NCBI RefSeq assembly: GCF_018502385.1
Contig: NZ_CP075523.1
Coordinates: forward strand, 806,001-870,000
DNA from: Synechococcus sp. LA31
Lineage (GTDB): Bacteria; Cyanobacteriota; Cyanobacteriia; PCC-6307; Cyanobiaceae
Length of the DNA: 64,000 bases
Direction: 5' to 3'
The notes below the pieces were generated by a model. The model searched no databases. It was given only the letters and a program-made list of their open reading frames with translations, and was not told where the DNA came from. The position numbers were made by a program, and so were the translations under genes. The stretch's first letter is position 1. Each line of letters opens with the position of its first letter. Below are positions 1 through 10,148 of this stretch, one piece after another.

Positions 1-3000
1 TCCACTCCGCCAACGCCTCGGCCATCTGCACCCCCAGCCCATGGAAATAGAGGTAGTCGCTGTACTGGTCGCCCTTGAACAGCTCCTGGGCAAATGCGGT
101 GGCCTTCTCACCCATGGTCACAGCCTGCATCGGCAACACGTCGGTGGGTTCACCACCAGCGAGGTCGGTGTAGAAGTCGGCGATGCAGTAGCGGTTGCCG
201 GCGCGCTGACGCGGCAGGGCGAAGCGGCCCAGCTCCTGGTTGCGCTGTTCGGGATTGAACACCACCACGCTGTTGCCTTCACGCCCGCAGGGGAAGTAGC
301 CGTAAGCCACGCGCGGGGTGAGCAGGCCCTGATCAAGACAACGGGCCATCCACTGCTGCAGCACCGGCTCGGCCTTCTCAGCCAACATTGCCTCGTAGTC
401 CTCGCGGGATTGCCCCTGCGCTTTGCGCAATTGCCATTGACCGGCGAACAATGCATTGCGATCGAGGAAGGCAAACACGGCCTCCAACGGGATCTCGGCT
501 TCCGTGAGCACCTGACTGTCCCAGAAGGGGGGCATGAGCGCCGCTTCTGGAGGTACTGCCTCGGAGCGGTGGTCATTGGGGTCGGCGGCGGTAGCAACAA
601 CGCTGGAAGCGACTTCAGGTGCCTTTTCGGCGCCGTTAGAAGCCGGTTCACCCGCAGCCTCGCTGTCTGACGCCATCTCCAGACCCAAGCCCTCTGGCGC
701 ACCGGCAAGGAAGCCATGCCCGTTATCCCACTGCTCGGCATCCCTGGCTGCCACGTAGGCATCCATAAAGCGCAGATCTGCGAAGGCATCGCGGCCGTAA
801 ATCACCTGGCCGCGGTACACGTCGCGGCAATCCTTGTTCACGAAGCGAGGCGTGAGGGCGGCGCCACCCAGGATCACGGGCACGTCGATGCCGGCCTCGT
901 TGAAGGCAGCAAGATTGTCTTTCATGAAAGCGGTCGACTTCACCAGCAGACCGCTCATGGCGATGCAATCAGCGTGATGGGTGCGCTGGGCTTCGATGAT
1001 CGCTTCCACCGGCTGTTTTATGCCGAGGTTGATCACCTCATAGCCATTATTAGTAAGGATGATGTCAACCAGGTTCTTGCCGATGTCGTGCACATCACCC
1101 TTCACCGTGGCAATCAAAAACTTGGCCTTGGCATTGCTCTCGCCTTCCACCTTGTCCATCAGTGGTTCAAGAAACGCCACCGCAGACTTCATCGTCTCGG
1201 CGCTCTGCAGCACGAAGGGCAGCTGCATCTGGCCTGAGCCGAACAGCTCGCCCACCACCTTCATGCCATCAAGCAAAAAGGTATTAATAATCTGCAGCGG
1301 CTGATAAGACTCCAGCGCGATCTTGAGGGCGTCTTCCAGACCAATGCGCTCGCCATCGATAATGTGCTGCTTGAGGCGCTCTTCAATCGGCAGATCACTC
1401 AGCTGCGGACCGGCGGCGCGAGCTTCCTTGGCACTGACCCCCTCAAACAACCTGGTCAGTTCAGTCAGCGGGTCGTAGATGCAAACGCCGTTGTCGAAGC
1501 GGCGGTCATCGTTGATCAGATCACGACACACCTGCTGATGTTCCTCGCTGATCTTCACCAGCGGCAGGATCTTGGCCGGGCTCACGATCGCCGCATCCAT
1601 GCCCGCTTCGCAGCAGTCGTGCAGGAAGACGGAATTGAGCACAATCCGAGCCGCCGGCGACAGGCCGAAGCTCACGTTGCTCACCCCCAGCACCACATGA
1701 ACACCGGGCAGGTTCTGGCGGATCATGCGGATCGCCTCCACCGTGGCTAGAGCGTTTTCGCGGTCTTCCTCGATGCCGGTGGAGATCGGCAGGGCCAGGG
1801 GGTCGTAAAAGATCTCATGGGCCGGGATGCCGTATTCGAGTGCATCGCGGTAGGCACGCTGGGCGATGGCGAATTTGCGCTCCGCCGTGCGGGCCATGCC
1901 CTCTTCGTCGATGGTGCCTACGACCACACCCGCGCCGTAATCGCGGGCAAGCTCCAACACCTTGAAGAAACGCTCGTCGCCGTCTTCGTAGTTGGTGGAA
2001 TTGAGGATGCACTTGCCGCCGACCATCTTCAGGCCGGCCTCCATCTTCTGCCACTCGGTGGAATCGAGCATCAGCGGCAGGTTCACGTTGGTGACCAGCC
2101 GGCTCACCAACTCGCGCATGTCGCGCTCGCCGTCGCGCCCCACATAGTCGACGTTCACATCGAGCACGTGGGCGTTTTCCTTCACCTGGCCGCGGGCCAC
2201 GGCCACCAGGCCATCCCAGTCTTCTTCGGCCAGAAGCTCGCGCACCTTCTTCGAGCCGCTGGCATTCAACCGCTCACCAATGATCAGGAACGAGTTGTCC
2301 TGCAGATACGGCGTGGTGCCGTAGATCGAGCTGGCGCTGGGTTCGTAGGCCAGGGCCGGGCGTGGATCCTCGCTGCTCTGGCGCAGTTCAGGGGTGCGCA
2401 CACGGCGCAGGGCAGGCTTGAACTCCGCGGCCAACTCCGCCAGGGCACCGATGTGGCCAGGGGTGGTGCCGCAGCAGCCACCGATCACCTGCACGCCGAG
2501 GTCTTCGACGAAGTGCATCAGCTGCATCTTCATCTCCACCGGCGTGAGCCGGTAGTGAGCCACACCGCCGATGTTCTCGGGCAGGCCAGCATTGGGAATA
2601 CAGCTCACCACAAAGGGGCTGTGCTCGCTCAAGTAGCGCACGTGTTCCTTCATCTGCTCGGGGCCCGTGGCGCAATTGAGGCCGAGCACGTCAATCGGGA
2701 ATGGCTCCAGGATCGCCACCACGGCGGCGATGTCAGAACCCACCAGCATCGTGCCGGTGGTTTCCATGGTTACGCTCACCATCAGCGGTCGCCGCTGACC
2801 GGTTTTGGCGAAAGCCTGTTCAATGCCCTGCAGCGCTGCCTTGATCTGCAGCACGTCTTGGCAGGTTTCCACGATGAACAGATCTACGTCGCCTGCGATC
2901 AGGCCTTCGGCCTGCTCCGCGAAGGCGTCGCGCATCTCGTCAAAGCCAATGTGCCCCAGGGTGGGCAACTTCGTGGTGGGCCCCATCGAGCCCGCCACAA

Positions 3001-3367
3001 AGCGAGGTTTCTCAGGGGTGCTGTAGGCATCGGCCACCTCACGCGCCAGCTCAGCGGCCCGTTTGTTGATGGCAAAGGCCTGATCCTGCAGGTCGTATTC
3101 CGCCAGCACGGTGGAAGCGGCACCGAACGTGTCAGTTTCGATCACATCGCAGCCCACCTCCAGGAACTGCCGATGCACCGCTTGCACAGCATCTGGGCGG
3201 GTGAACACAAGGTTCTCGTTGCAGCCCTCGAGGGCCGCACCGCCGAAGTCCTCGGCGCTGAGATCCATTTGCTGCAGCGAGGTGCCGGTAGCGCCATCGA
3301 ACACCAGCACGGGATGCTCCGGGCTGTGCAGACGCTCCAGGAAACCGATTCGTTGTGTAGCGAGCAT
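1..3367 (-). CDS. metH: Cobalamin-dependent methionine synthase (3' end outside window)
   Basis: Transfers a methyl group from methyltetrahydrofolate to homocysteine through protein-bound B12, giving methionine in the cytosol. About 1122 codons are present; the family is near 1200, so only the end of the C-terminal reactivation domain is missing. The homocysteine domain carries the zinc-binding [12 protein letters not shown] stretch (plus-strand region about 2460-2490). The B12-binding domain carries the DxHxxG motif as DVHDIGKN (1079-1096), the histidine that coordinates cobalt. The ATG at 3367 overlaps the TGA of ilvE by one base (TGATG), so the two are probably co-transcribed and coupled. 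N-terminus reads [13 protein letters not shown]. Identification is firm. Confidence 0.96.
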   Translation of the reverse strand, partial: MLATQRIGFLERLHSPEHPVLVFDGATGTSLQQMDLSAEDFGGAALEGCNENLVFTRPDAVQAVHRQFLEVGCDVIETDTFGAASTVLAEYDLQDQAFAINKRAAELAREVADAYSTPEKPRFVAGSMGPTTKLPTLGHIGFDEMRDAFAEQAEGLIAGDVDLFIVETCQDVLQIKAALQGIEQAFAKTGQRRPLMVSVTMETTGTMLVGSDIAAVVAILEPFPIDVLGLNCATGPEQMKEHVRYLSEHSPFVVSCIPNAGLPENIGGVAHYRLTPVEMKMQLMHFVEDLGVQVIGGCCGTTPGHIGALAELAAEFKPALRRVRTPELRQSSEDPRPALAYEPSASSIYGTTPYLQDNSFLIIGERLNASGSKKVRELLAEEDWDGLVAVARGQVKENAHVLDVNVDYVGRDGERDMRELVSRLVTNVNLPLMLDSTEWQKMEAGLKMVGGKCILNSTNYEDGDERFFKVLELARDYGAGVVVGTIDEEGMARTAERKFAIAQRAYRDALEYGIPAHEIFYDPLALPISTGIEEDRENALATVEAIRMIRQNLPGVHVVLGVSNVSFGLSPAARIVLNSVFLHDCCEAGMDAAIVSPAKILPLVKISEEHQQVCRDLINDDRRFDNGVCIYDPLTELTRLFEGVSAKEARAAGPQLSDLPIEERLKQHIIDGERIGLEDALKIALESYQPLQIINTFLLDGMKVVGELFGSGQMQLPFVLQSAETMKSAVAFLEPLMDKVEGESNAKAKFLIATVKGDVHDIGKNLVDIILTNNGYEVINLGIKQPVEAIIEAQRTHHADCIAMSGLLVKSTAFMKDNLAAFNEAGIDVPVILGGAALTPRFVNKDCRDVYRGQVIYGRDAFADLRFMDAYVAARDAEQWDNGHGFLAGAPEGLGLEMASDSEAAGEPASNGAEKAPEVASSVVATAADPNDHRSEAVPPEAALMPPFWDSQVLTEAEIPLEAVFAFLDRNALFAGQWQLRKAQGQSREDYEAMLAEKAEPVLQQWMARCLDQGLLTPRVAYGYFPCGREGNSVVVFNPEQRNQELGRFALPRQRAGNRYCIADFYTDLAGGEPTDVLPMQAVTMGEKATAFAQELFKGDQYSDYLYFHGLGVQMAEALAEW

Positions 3368-4284
3368 CAACCGTTCAAGCGCACGCGGGTCACCCAGTGA
3401 TCGAACGCCGGATCACGGCCTTCTGTAATGGCGGTGATGCGATCTCTAATCGCATGCATCACGGGGCGATCGCTCGTCAAATCAGTCGTTTCGATGCGGC
3501 GCACCGGGGTCACCTTGGCGGCGGTCCCGCTGAGGAACACCTCATCGGCAATGAACAGCTCGCTTTTGTCCACCGGGCGCTCAAGGGTGGGAATCCCCAT
3601 CGTCTTAGCCAGTTCAAGCACGCTGGCGCGGGTGATGCCCTCAAGGATGTCCTGATCCACGCCGGGCGTAATCAACACCCCATCGCGCACGATGAACAGG
3701 TTCATGCCGCTGGCTTCACTCACCTTGCCGCGGCTGTTGAGCAACAGTGCCTCGTCGAAGCCGCTTTTCACGGCTTCGGTTTTGGCCAAAGAGCTCGTGA
3801 TGTAAGCCCCGCTGATCTTGCCGCGCAGGGGTAAGGAGCGATCTTCCTGGCGGGTCCAGGAGCTGATGCGGCAGCTCACCCCTTCGGGCGAGAGGTAATC
3901 ACCCAGTTCGAGGCCGTAGATCAGGAAGTCGGTCTCGATGTTATGCAGGCGGGGCGCAATGCCCAGATCGCTGGTGTAGACGAACGGCCGCAGATACACC
4001 GGGCTGATGGGTTTGTTGGCCTGCAGGAACTGATGAATCGCGCTGTGGATTGTGTCCTCGCTCAGTTCCGTGAGCAGCAGCCGGGCGCTCTGACTGAGGC
4101 GGCGCGCATGGCGATCAGCACGAAACAGCAGGATCTCGTTGGCATCCGCCGGATTCGGCAGAGCGCGCATGCCGCCAAAGGCACCCGTGCCGTAATGCAG
4201 CGCATGGGTTGCCACAGACAGGGTGGCTTCGGCAAACGGCACGCACTTGCCACCGAACCAGGCGTAAGGCAGAAACTGATGCAT
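3367..4284 (-). CDS. ilvE: Branched-chain amino acid aminotransferase
   Basis: PLP-dependent fold-type IV transaminase for the last step of leucine, isoleucine and valine synthesis. I chose the ATG at 4284 ([12 protein letters not shown], 305 aa), where conservation normally begins; an ATG at 4329 and a TTG at 4356 are in frame but add only low-complexity residues. The [15 protein letters not shown] segment is typical of the family. The Schiff-base lysine is expected in [18 protein letters not shown], about residue 156 of the 305-aa form. It is upstream of and one base overlapping with metH, and divergent from cobN with about 90 bases between start codons, so promoters for both directions must be in that small gap. 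Confidence 0.94.
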   Translation of the reverse strand: MHQFLPYAWFGGKCVPFAEATLSVATHALHYGTGAFGGMRALPNPADANEILLFRADRHARRLSQSARLLLTELSEDTIHSAIHQFLQANKPISPVYLRPFVYTSDLGIAPRLHNIETDFLIYGLELGDYLSPEGVSCRISSWTRQEDRSLPLRGKISGAYITSSLAKTEAVKSGFDEALLLNSRGKVSEASGMNLFIVRDGVLITPGVDQDILEGITRASVLELAKTMGIPTLERPVDKSELFIADEVFLSGTAAKVTPVRRIETTDLTSDRPVMHAIRDRITAITEGRDPAFDHWVTRVRLNG

Positions 4285-4376
4285 GGGGTCGGTGGGCGGC
4301 GCGGCCACTGCTGCAACTGATCTTCTCATCGGCAGGGGTCTGTCCGTGGCCCGCAAGCGCCCGCCAGGATGGTGCG

Positions 4377-7300
4377 ATGCATCGCCTCGCCGCCGTTCCA
4401 GGCAGTCACAGCCCCGGCGACGGGGTGCTGTTCATCGAGCAACCCGCTGCCGCGGTGGTGCTCCTCAGCAGCGCCGATACCGACCTCTCTGCCCTAGCTG
4501 CACTGCTCGATCAGCAGCCTGAGCCCCTGGGTGCCAAGCGGAGCCTTGGCGCACTGAATCTCGCAGCGTTGCAGCACCCGGCGGTGCTCGATCACTACAT
4601 CCGAGCCAGCCTGGGTGCCACTCAGCTGGTGATCGTGCGGCTTCTTGGGGGCCGTGGCCACTGGAGCTACGGCCTGGAGCAGCTGCAAGCTTGGGCCGCT
4701 GAACAGCATGGCCGCCAGCTTCTGGTGTTGGCAGGTACAGCCGAAGAAGATCTCAGCCTGGTGGAGCTCGGCACGGCTCCACTCCCGCTGGCCCTGGCCT
4801 GCAGCCGCTGTCTGCGTGAAGGCGGTTCAGCGAACTGGATGGCTGTGCTCGGCAGCCTGGCGGCCCTCCTGGACGGTGCGGAGCCCGCGTTGCCGGCCCT
4901 GCAGGCCATTGCTGATCCGCAGCCCCACGACTGGCGTGATGAGTCAGGTCCACGCGTGGGTGTGGTGCTCTACCGAGCGCTCCTGCAGGCGGGTGATCTC
5001 GCCTTCGCCGACGCATTGCTGGAGGCGATGCGCAACGCGGGCCTGGTCCCTCGGGCCCTGTGGCTCAGCAGTCTTCGCGATCCGGCTGTCCAGCAGGGGA
5101 CCGCTGATCTGTTCGCCAGGGAGCAGGTGCAGGCGGTGCTTTGCACCACATCGTTTGCCTCGGTGCAATTCAGCGAAGCAGGCATGGGAGCCCCCCTTTG
5201 GGATGGCCTGGATGTGCCGGTGTTGCAACTGCTTTGCAGCACCCAGGGCCGCAACAGCTGGGAGTTGAGCAGCGTGGGCCTGGCGCCGCTCGATCTCACC
5301 CTGCAGATCGCCTTACCAGAGCTCGACGGGCGGATCACCACCCGGGTGGGTGCGTTCAAGGAATCAACCCAGACCGATTCGAGGCTGGCGACAGCTCTTC
5401 CCCGCTACCAGCCAGACCTCGAACGACTGGCCTGGGTGGCCCAGCTGATCGCTCGCTGGTGTGAACTCCGGCAGACCCCCGCCGCTCAGCGTCGCCTCGC
5501 CTTGGTGCTGGCGAACTACCCAACCCGCAACAGCCGCCTCGCCAATGGTGTGGGCCTCGATACCCCCGCCAGTGCGGTGTCGATGCTCCATTGGCTGGAC
5601 CAGTCCGGCTACCAACTCGGCCCCACAGCCCTTCCCACGGATGGCGACGCCCTGATTCAGCTCTTGTTGGCAGGCCGCAGCAACGACCCCGAGAGCATGC
5701 ATCGGCCGGTGCAGGCCCACCTGTCATTGGCGTCCTATGAGGCCTGGTATCAAACGCTTCCAGACGATGGCCGGCAACGGCTTGAGCAGCGCTGGGGGCC
5801 ACCAGCAGCTGATCCAAACCTGGACCCTCAAGGCTTCCCGATCCAGGTGTTGCGCTTTGGGCACATCAGCGTGCTGATTCAGCCGGAGCGCGGCTACGAC
5901 CGCGATCCCAGCCTCAGCTACCACTCACCCGATCTTCCGCCCCCACACGCCTACCTAGCCCAATACCTCTGGCTCCGGCAGGAGGCCGCCGTTCAGCTGA
6001 TCTGCCACGTGGGCAAGCACGGCAATCTCGAGTGGCTGCCGGGCAAGGGCCTTGGCCTATCCAGCAACTGCTTCCCGGAGTGGGCCCTGGGGGCGATGCC
6101 CCACATCTACCCCTTCATCGTGAATGACCCCGGCGAGGGGTCGCAGGCCAAGCGCCGCGCCCAGGCCGTGATCCTCGATCACCTCACACCACCGCTAGGC
6201 CGCGCCGGCCTCCACGGCGATCTACGAGAGCTGGAAAGCCTGATCGACGAATACTGGGAGGCCATGCAGTTGGGCAGCTCTCGCAGCGAACAGCTGCGCA
6301 GCGCTGTGTTGGAACAGTTGGCGACCCTGCAGTTGCCTGATCTGCTCGGCGGCAAAGAGAGCTCCGATCCTCTGGATGCGGCTGACGGCTATCTCTGTGA
6401 GTTGAAAGAAGCCCAGGTGCGCACTGGGTTGCATCGCTTTGGTCAATTACCGGAGCCATCAGCCTTGGCTGAGCTGCTGGCTTGTCTGGCCCGCCCACCG
6501 CAGCAGCAGGGGTTGGGTCTGACCCAAGCCCTGGCACGCGATCTGGGTTTGGAGCTTGACCCCTGGGCCGATCACGAGGAGCAACCCCTCAGTGCTGCCG
6601 ATCAAGTGCGGCTCACAACTCTGGGCGTTCCTCAGCCTCGGCTTGTTGGAGACGCGGTGGAGTGGCTCGAGGGCCAAGCAGCCCAGCTGTGCGCAGCCCT
6701 GTTGGTCGGTGATCAGCCCGCTGCTGATGCACACACTGCTGTTGTGATGCAGCGGCTAGCAGCTGGGCTTGTGCCGAATCTGCTGGCCTGTGGTGAGGCT
6801 GAACAGCAGGCCTTTCTCAAGGCCGTGGCCGGTGGCCGCATCCCAGCAGGCCCCTCCGGTGCACCCACCCGTGGCCGGCCTGATCTGCTGCCCACCGGTC
6901 GCAATTTCTACAGCGTGGATCTAAGGGCACTACCCACCGAAGCCGCCTGGGACCTCGGGCGACGCAGCGCTGAGCTGTTGCTCGATCAACACCTGATGCA
7001 GGAGGGTGAACCCCTACGCCACTTGGCTCTCTCGGTCTGGGGGACCAGCACCATGCGCAATGGAGGCGAAGACATTGCCCAGGCTCTGGCGCTGCTCGGC
7101 GTTCGGCCTGTGTGGGATGGCCCCAGCCGGCGGCTGGTGGATCTTGAGTTGATTCCACTGACCCAGCTGGGACGGCCACGGGTGGATGTGACCGTGCGGA
7201 TCTCGGGTTTGTTCCGCGATGCCTTCCCGCAGCTGGTGAGCTGGCTGAACCGTGCCACAACGCTGGTGGCAGCTGCTGATGAACCGGAGAGCGATAACCC

Positions 7301-8078
7301 ACTTGCAGCGGCAGCCGGCCGTGATGGACACGCCTGGCGGGTGTACGGATCAGCACCGGGGGCCTACGGCGCCGGGCTGCAAGGGCTGATCGACAGCGGC
7401 GAATGGGAGGAGCGGGGCGATTTGGCGCGCGCCTACCTCAACTGGAGCAGCTGGCGCTACGAGGGCCTTGGTGGGGCCGATGGAGGTAGCGCCAGCCTGG
7501 CGATTCAGAACGATCGCGCAGGCTTTGAGCAGCGGCTTGGTGCGGTGCAGGTGGTGCTGCACAACCAGGACAACCGCGAGCATGACCTGTTCGATTCCGA
7601 CGATTACTACCAATTCCAGGGGGGATTAGCTGCTGCGGTGGAGAGCGTTTCAGGCCGATCGCCAGCGTTGTGGTTCGGCGATCATTCCCGTGCCCAACGG
7701 CCGCGCGTGCATCGTTTGGAGCGTGAATTCGACAAAGTGCTGCGCTCCCGCGTGCTCAACCCGCGTTGGATCGAGGCCATGCAACAGCACGGCTACAAGG
7801 GCGGCTTTGAGATGGCCGCCAGCCTCGACTATGTATTCGCCTACGACGCCAGCACGGATCGGGTACCCGATTGGAGCTATGGCGCCATCACCGAACAGTG
7901 GCTTGGGGACGCTGCGGTGTTGAACTTCCTGCGCCAGGCCAATCCCTGGGCCCTGCGTGACATGGCAGAGCGGCTACTGGAAGCGCACCATCGTGGTCTC
8001 TGGCAAAGCGCACAAAAAAACCAGCTGGAGCATTTGCGCCAGCTGGTGCTTGAAGCGGAAGCGCTCGTGGAGGGTTAG
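4377..8078 (+). CDS. cobN: Cobaltochelatase subunit CobN / H-type chelatase
   Basis: Large subunit of an ATP-dependent cobalt chelatase that inserts cobalt into the corrin ring during cobalamin synthesis; 1233 aa from the ATG at 4377 (MHRLAAVPGSHSPG). An open frame continues upstream to 4209 but runs over ilvE and its promoter gap. The CobN/ChlH fold is shown by conserved blocks such as HVGKHGNLEWLPGKG (about residue 542), NDPGEGSQAKRRAQA shortly after, and WGTSTMRNGGEDIAQA nearer the C-terminus. Magnesium-chelatase ChlH is the alternative paralogue; length and sequence fit CobN better. No CobS/CobT-like partner is nearby; cyanobacteria are generally thought to use ChlI/ChlD instead. Its product, B12, is the cofactor of the divergently placed metH. 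Confidence 0.9.
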   Translation: MHRLAAVPGSHSPGDGVLFIEQPAAAVVLLSSADTDLSALAALLDQQPEPLGAKRSLGALNLAALQHPAVLDHYIRASLGATQLVIVRLLGGRGHWSYGLEQLQAWAAEQHGRQLLVLAGTAEEDLSLVELGTAPLPLALACSRCLREGGSANWMAVLGSLAALLDGAEPALPALQAIADPQPHDWRDESGPRVGVVLYRALLQAGDLAFADALLEAMRNAGLVPRALWLSSLRDPAVQQGTADLFAREQVQAVLCTTSFASVQFSEAGMGAPLWDGLDVPVLQLLCSTQGRNSWELSSVGLAPLDLTLQIALPELDGRITTRVGAFKESTQTDSRLATALPRYQPDLERLAWVAQLIARWCELRQTPAAQRRLALVLANYPTRNSRLANGVGLDTPASAVSMLHWLDQSGYQLGPTALPTDGDALIQLLLAGRSNDPESMHRPVQAHLSLASYEAWYQTLPDDGRQRLEQRWGPPAADPNLDPQGFPIQVLRFGHISVLIQPERGYDRDPSLSYHSPDLPPPHAYLAQYLWLRQEAAVQLICHVGKHGNLEWLPGKGLGLSSNCFPEWALGAMPHIYPFIVNDPGEGSQAKRRAQAVILDHLTPPLGRAGLHGDLRELESLIDEYWEAMQLGSSRSEQLRSAVLEQLATLQLPDLLGGKESSDPLDAADGYLCELKEAQVRTGLHRFGQLPEPSALAELLACLARPPQQQGLGLTQALARDLGLELDPWADHEEQPLSAADQVRLTTLGVPQPRLVGDAVEWLEGQAAQLCAALLVGDQPAADAHTAVVMQRLAAGLVPNLLACGEAEQQAFLKAVAGGRIPAGPSGAPTRGRPDLLPTGRNFYSVDLRALPTEAAWDLGRRSAELLLDQHLMQEGEPLRHLALSVWGTSTMRNGGEDIAQALALLGVRPVWDGPSRRLVDLELIPLTQLGRPRVDVTVRISGLFRDAFPQLVSWLNRATTLVAAADEPESDNPLAAAAGRDGHAWRVYGSAPGAYGAGLQGLIDSGEWEERGDLARAYLNWSSWRYEGLGGADGGSASLAIQNDRAGFEQRLGAVQVVLHNQDNREHDLFDSDDYYQFQGGLAAAVESVSGRSPALWFGDHSRAQRPRVHRLEREFDKVLRSRVLNPRWIEAMQQHGYKGGFEMAASLDYVFAYDASTDRVPDWSYGAITEQWLGDAAVLNFLRQANPWALRDMAERLLEAHHRGLWQSAQKNQLEHLRQLVLEAEALVEG

Positions 8079-8590
8079 AGGTCTTTCACCCAACCCTTGA
8101 AGGCGCCAATATCGCCGGGCTTGGATGCCTGTTGGCTGCTGATCTGGGGTTGCTCCTCGCTACCAGACTGAGCCTTGGGGCTGGCCGCGCCGGGTGTGTT
8201 CACCGCCACGGCGGAACCTTTCATGCGCTGCTCGAGCTCTCCCTTGCTCATTTGCTCCGCGAAGGTCTTCTTTACCGGCTTGGGAATGCCGCCGGTGAGA
8301 TTGATGTCCTCCTGCTTCTCCTCCACACCGCCAAGGCCAGGGGTGGCCATCTCGCGGCGCATTTCCATCGAGGCCACCTCTTCCACCAGCTCCTTATCAC
8401 CGGGGCTGCTGGCCGTCCCCGGGAACGTGTGACGGATGGTGTTGGAGCGCCGCATGAACTCCACGTTGCCCATGCTGGAGGAGGAATCGGCGTCTAAGAA
8501 GAACGGTTCTTCTTGTTGCTTGGCAGGTTTTGCTGGGCCGGTGACGCTCACCGCCTTGTTGCCACCGAGCAGACGATCAAACAGGCCCAT
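8075..8590 (-). CDS. Conserved cyanobacterial protein of unknown function
   Basis: A 171-aa protein beginning MGLFDRLLGGNKAV at an ATG at 8590; the frame runs further upstream but through the PHP gene. I do not recognise a characterised family. It is hydrophilic, with no membrane segment or signal peptide, a serine-rich acidic patch (FFLDADSSSSMG), a central conserved-looking stretch MRRSNTIRHTFPGT, and a Pro/Gln/Ser-rich linker before a short FKGWVKDL tail. Such composition suggests a partly disordered cytosolic protein. It converges on cobN, and the two stop codons overlap (TTAG). It lies 28 bases downstream of the PHP-domain gene and could be the last gene of that minus-strand transcript. 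Confidence 0.72.
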   Translation of the reverse strand: MGLFDRLLGGNKAVSVTGPAKPAKQQEEPFFLDADSSSSMGNVEFMRRSNTIRHTFPGTASSPGDKELVEEVASMEMRREMATPGLGGVEEKQEDINLTGGIPKPVKKTFAEQMSKGELEQRMKGSAVAVNTPGAASPKAQSGSEEQPQISSQQASKPGDIGAFKGWVKDL

Positions 8591-8618
8591 CGGCGAGGGG
8601 TTGAATGCTCGAAGAACC

Positions 8619-9269
8619 CTAGCGACCACAAAGCTCGAGGCCATGGGTATCCGTGCCACAACTTCGCAGAAGTGCGTGATCGTCGAGCAACCGCGCGATG
8701 GCCTCACAGACCACGGGCGTGGGTTGCCAGTGGGGCTGCATGGCGTAGTCGTAGTAAGCCTCACCGCCATCGAAGCCAAGCCCGGCTGCAGCAGGGATCA
8801 GGCGCTGAAAGCTGAGGCGGTAGCGGCCGGGGTGAGCCAGCAATGCCAAACCCCCAGCGGCATGAATCCGTTGCACCACCTCGCGGGCCTGCAGAGCCTC
8901 ACCCACCGGGGCCTGGCCCTGGCGATAGGGCTCTAGAGCGTCATGGCCGGATTCGAAGCCCAGGGCCAACACATGCACCAGGCAGCTCTCGAGCAGGCAA
9001 CTAATCTCAACGCCGCTCCAGAGCTGTGGCACCTGGACCCCAGCAGCGGCCTGCTGATCAAACCAGGTCTGCAGGGGTGCGAAAGCAGCGGTGCTGTGGT
9101 GATCGGTGATCGCCAAGTGTTCGAGGCCGATGGCCAAGGCCTGTTGCCCCAGCTGCTCCGGCCGCAAGCTGCCATCGCTGTGGATGGTGTGGCAGTGAAA
9201 ATTGAGCGTGCCGGGGCAGCTGCCTGGATGCACCTGTTCAAGCACCGGTCGCAGCGGATGCGCCGCCAT
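8619..9269 (-). CDS. PHP-domain phosphoesterase family protein
   Basis: Metal-dependent PHP (polymerase and histidinol phosphatase) family protein of 216 aa, starting MAAHPLRPVLEQVHPG. Metal-ligand motifs are visible in order: FHCHTIHSDGS, then AITDHHS, then a GVEISC segment, LLAHPGRY, and a terminal CGTDTHG. This set matches stand-alone PHP proteins related to nucleoside 3',5'-bisphosphate or oligonucleotide phosphatases (TrpH/YciV type); the actual substrate cannot be read from sequence. The start lies four bases after the hemJ stop codon, so the pair is very likely co-transcribed. Confidence 0.86.
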   Translation of the reverse strand: MAAHPLRPVLEQVHPGSCPGTLNFHCHTIHSDGSLRPEQLGQQALAIGLEHLAITDHHSTAAFAPLQTWFDQQAAAGVQVPQLWSGVEISCLLESCLVHVLALGFESGHDALEPYRQGQAPVGEALQAREVVQRIHAAGGLALLAHPGRYRLSFQRLIPAAAGLGFDGGEAYYDYAMQPHWQPTPVVCEAIARLLDDHALLRSCGTDTHGLELCGR

Positions 9270-9273
9270 GACG

Positions 9274-9870
9274 TCAGGCGGCCCCAGTGGCAGCTTCGCG
9301 CTCGGCCCGCAGGCGGCGCCAGCGGGCATAGAACTGAATGGAAGCAGCCATGAACACCACCAGCGCCACAATGAACCAGGTGGCCGCCCCTGTGGGGAAC
9401 TGGTTCTTGAACACCACCAACATCACCACGACCACCAAGAGCAGGGTGGGCAATTCGTTGAGCGCCCGCAACTGTTTGGGGCTCCACGTGCATCGATCGC
9501 TCTGCAGCTGCCCCATCAGGCGATAGCAAAACGCGTGGTACAGCAGCAGAGCGGCCACAAAGGCCAGCTTGGCGTGCATCCAGCCCTGATGCAGCCAGGC
9601 CGGATTGCTCACCAGCAGCCCTACCGCCATGCTCACGGCCACCACCATGCCTGGCGTGGTGATGATGTTGGCCAGGCGCTTTTCCATTAGTGCGTACTGG
9701 GCCTGGAAGGGGCCCCGTAGGGCCGGCTCCAAGTCTTCGGCTTCCCGGTGATAAATGAACAGCCGTACGAGATAAAACAGCCCTGCAAACCACACGACCA
9801 CACCAACGATGTGGAGGGTTTTGAACCAGAGATAAGCCTCAGGCGGAAGGGCTGCCAGGGGGGCGATCAC
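9274..9870 (-). CDS. hemJ: Protoporphyrinogen IX oxidase, HemJ type
   Basis: Integral membrane protein of 198 aa that oxidises protoporphyrinogen IX to protoporphyrin IX, the branch point to haem and chlorophyll in most cyanobacteria. Four hydrophobic helices are visible. Family features include LHIVGVVVWFAGLFYL near the N-terminus, EKRLANIITTPGM in the middle, WMHAKLAFVAALL, and an LRALNELPTLLL stretch before the last helices. The start is a GTG at 9870 that overlaps the preceding gene's TGA in a GTGA, so translation is probably coupled to the DUF2811 gene. The following PHP gene starts four bases after the stop. Family membership is clear; HemJ is the only family of this kind known in cyanobacterial tetrapyrrole synthesis. 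Confidence 0.92.
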   Translation of the reverse strand: MIAPLAALPPEAYLWFKTLHIVGVVVWFAGLFYLVRLFIYHREAEDLEPALRGPFQAQYALMEKRLANIITTPGMVVAVSMAVGLLVSNPAWLHQGWMHAKLAFVAALLLYHAFCYRLMGQLQSDRCTWSPKQLRALNELPTLLLVVVVMLVVFKNQFPTGAATWFIVALVVFMAASIQFYARWRRLRAEREAATGAA

Positions 9871-10100
9871 AGTCCGGTGCCGAACAGGCCATCAAGGTAG
9901 AGCTCACGCACCTCAGGCCGGGCACCACCATGCTGCACCAGGAACTGGGCCAGAGCGGTCTGCAACAGACGGGCTGGGTCAAGTCCAGGTCGCTGCGCCA
10001 CATAGGACTCAAGAGCCTGGGCCAGATCCACTGGCAGTTCCACGCCCAGCGCGTGCACCCCGACCGCTTGAGCACTAGTGGTGGTGGCGCCTTGGCTCAT
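9867..10100 (-). CDS. DUF2811 family small protein
   Basis: A 77-aa protein starting at the ATG at 10100 (MSQGATTTSAQAVG); a TTG 24 bases upstream is less likely. It matches the cyanobacterial DUF2811 pattern: a short stretch like VELPVDLAQALESYV, then DPARLLQTALAQFLVQHG, and the closing YLDGLFGTGL. The pattern resembles small ribbon-helix-helix-like proteins, but no function is established. Its TGA overlaps the hemJ GTG start (GTGA), which ties its expression to hemJ. It lies about 50 bases downstream of the photolyase gene. Confidence 0.8.
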   Translation of the reverse strand: MSQGATTTSAQAVGVHALGVELPVDLAQALESYVAQRPGLDPARLLQTALAQFLVQHGGARPEVRELYLDGLFGTGL

Positions 10101-10148
10101 GAACCCAGATCTGGTGGATGTCAAGGATCCGCTGCGCCGCTGCGCCTG

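Noticed and set aside
1817-3400. Open 527-aa plus-strand frame across metH
   Set aside because: Antisense shadow; His/Gln-rich composition with no domain, while the minus strand reads clear MetH motifs.
4209-4376. Upstream extension of cobN
   Set aside because: Runs into ilvE and the shared promoter gap; the ATG at 4377 gives a normal CobN start.
4285-4376. Cobalamin riboswitch between ilvE and cobN
   Set aside because: The gap is under 100 bases, too short for a B12 riboswitch, and no B12-box-like sequence was seen.
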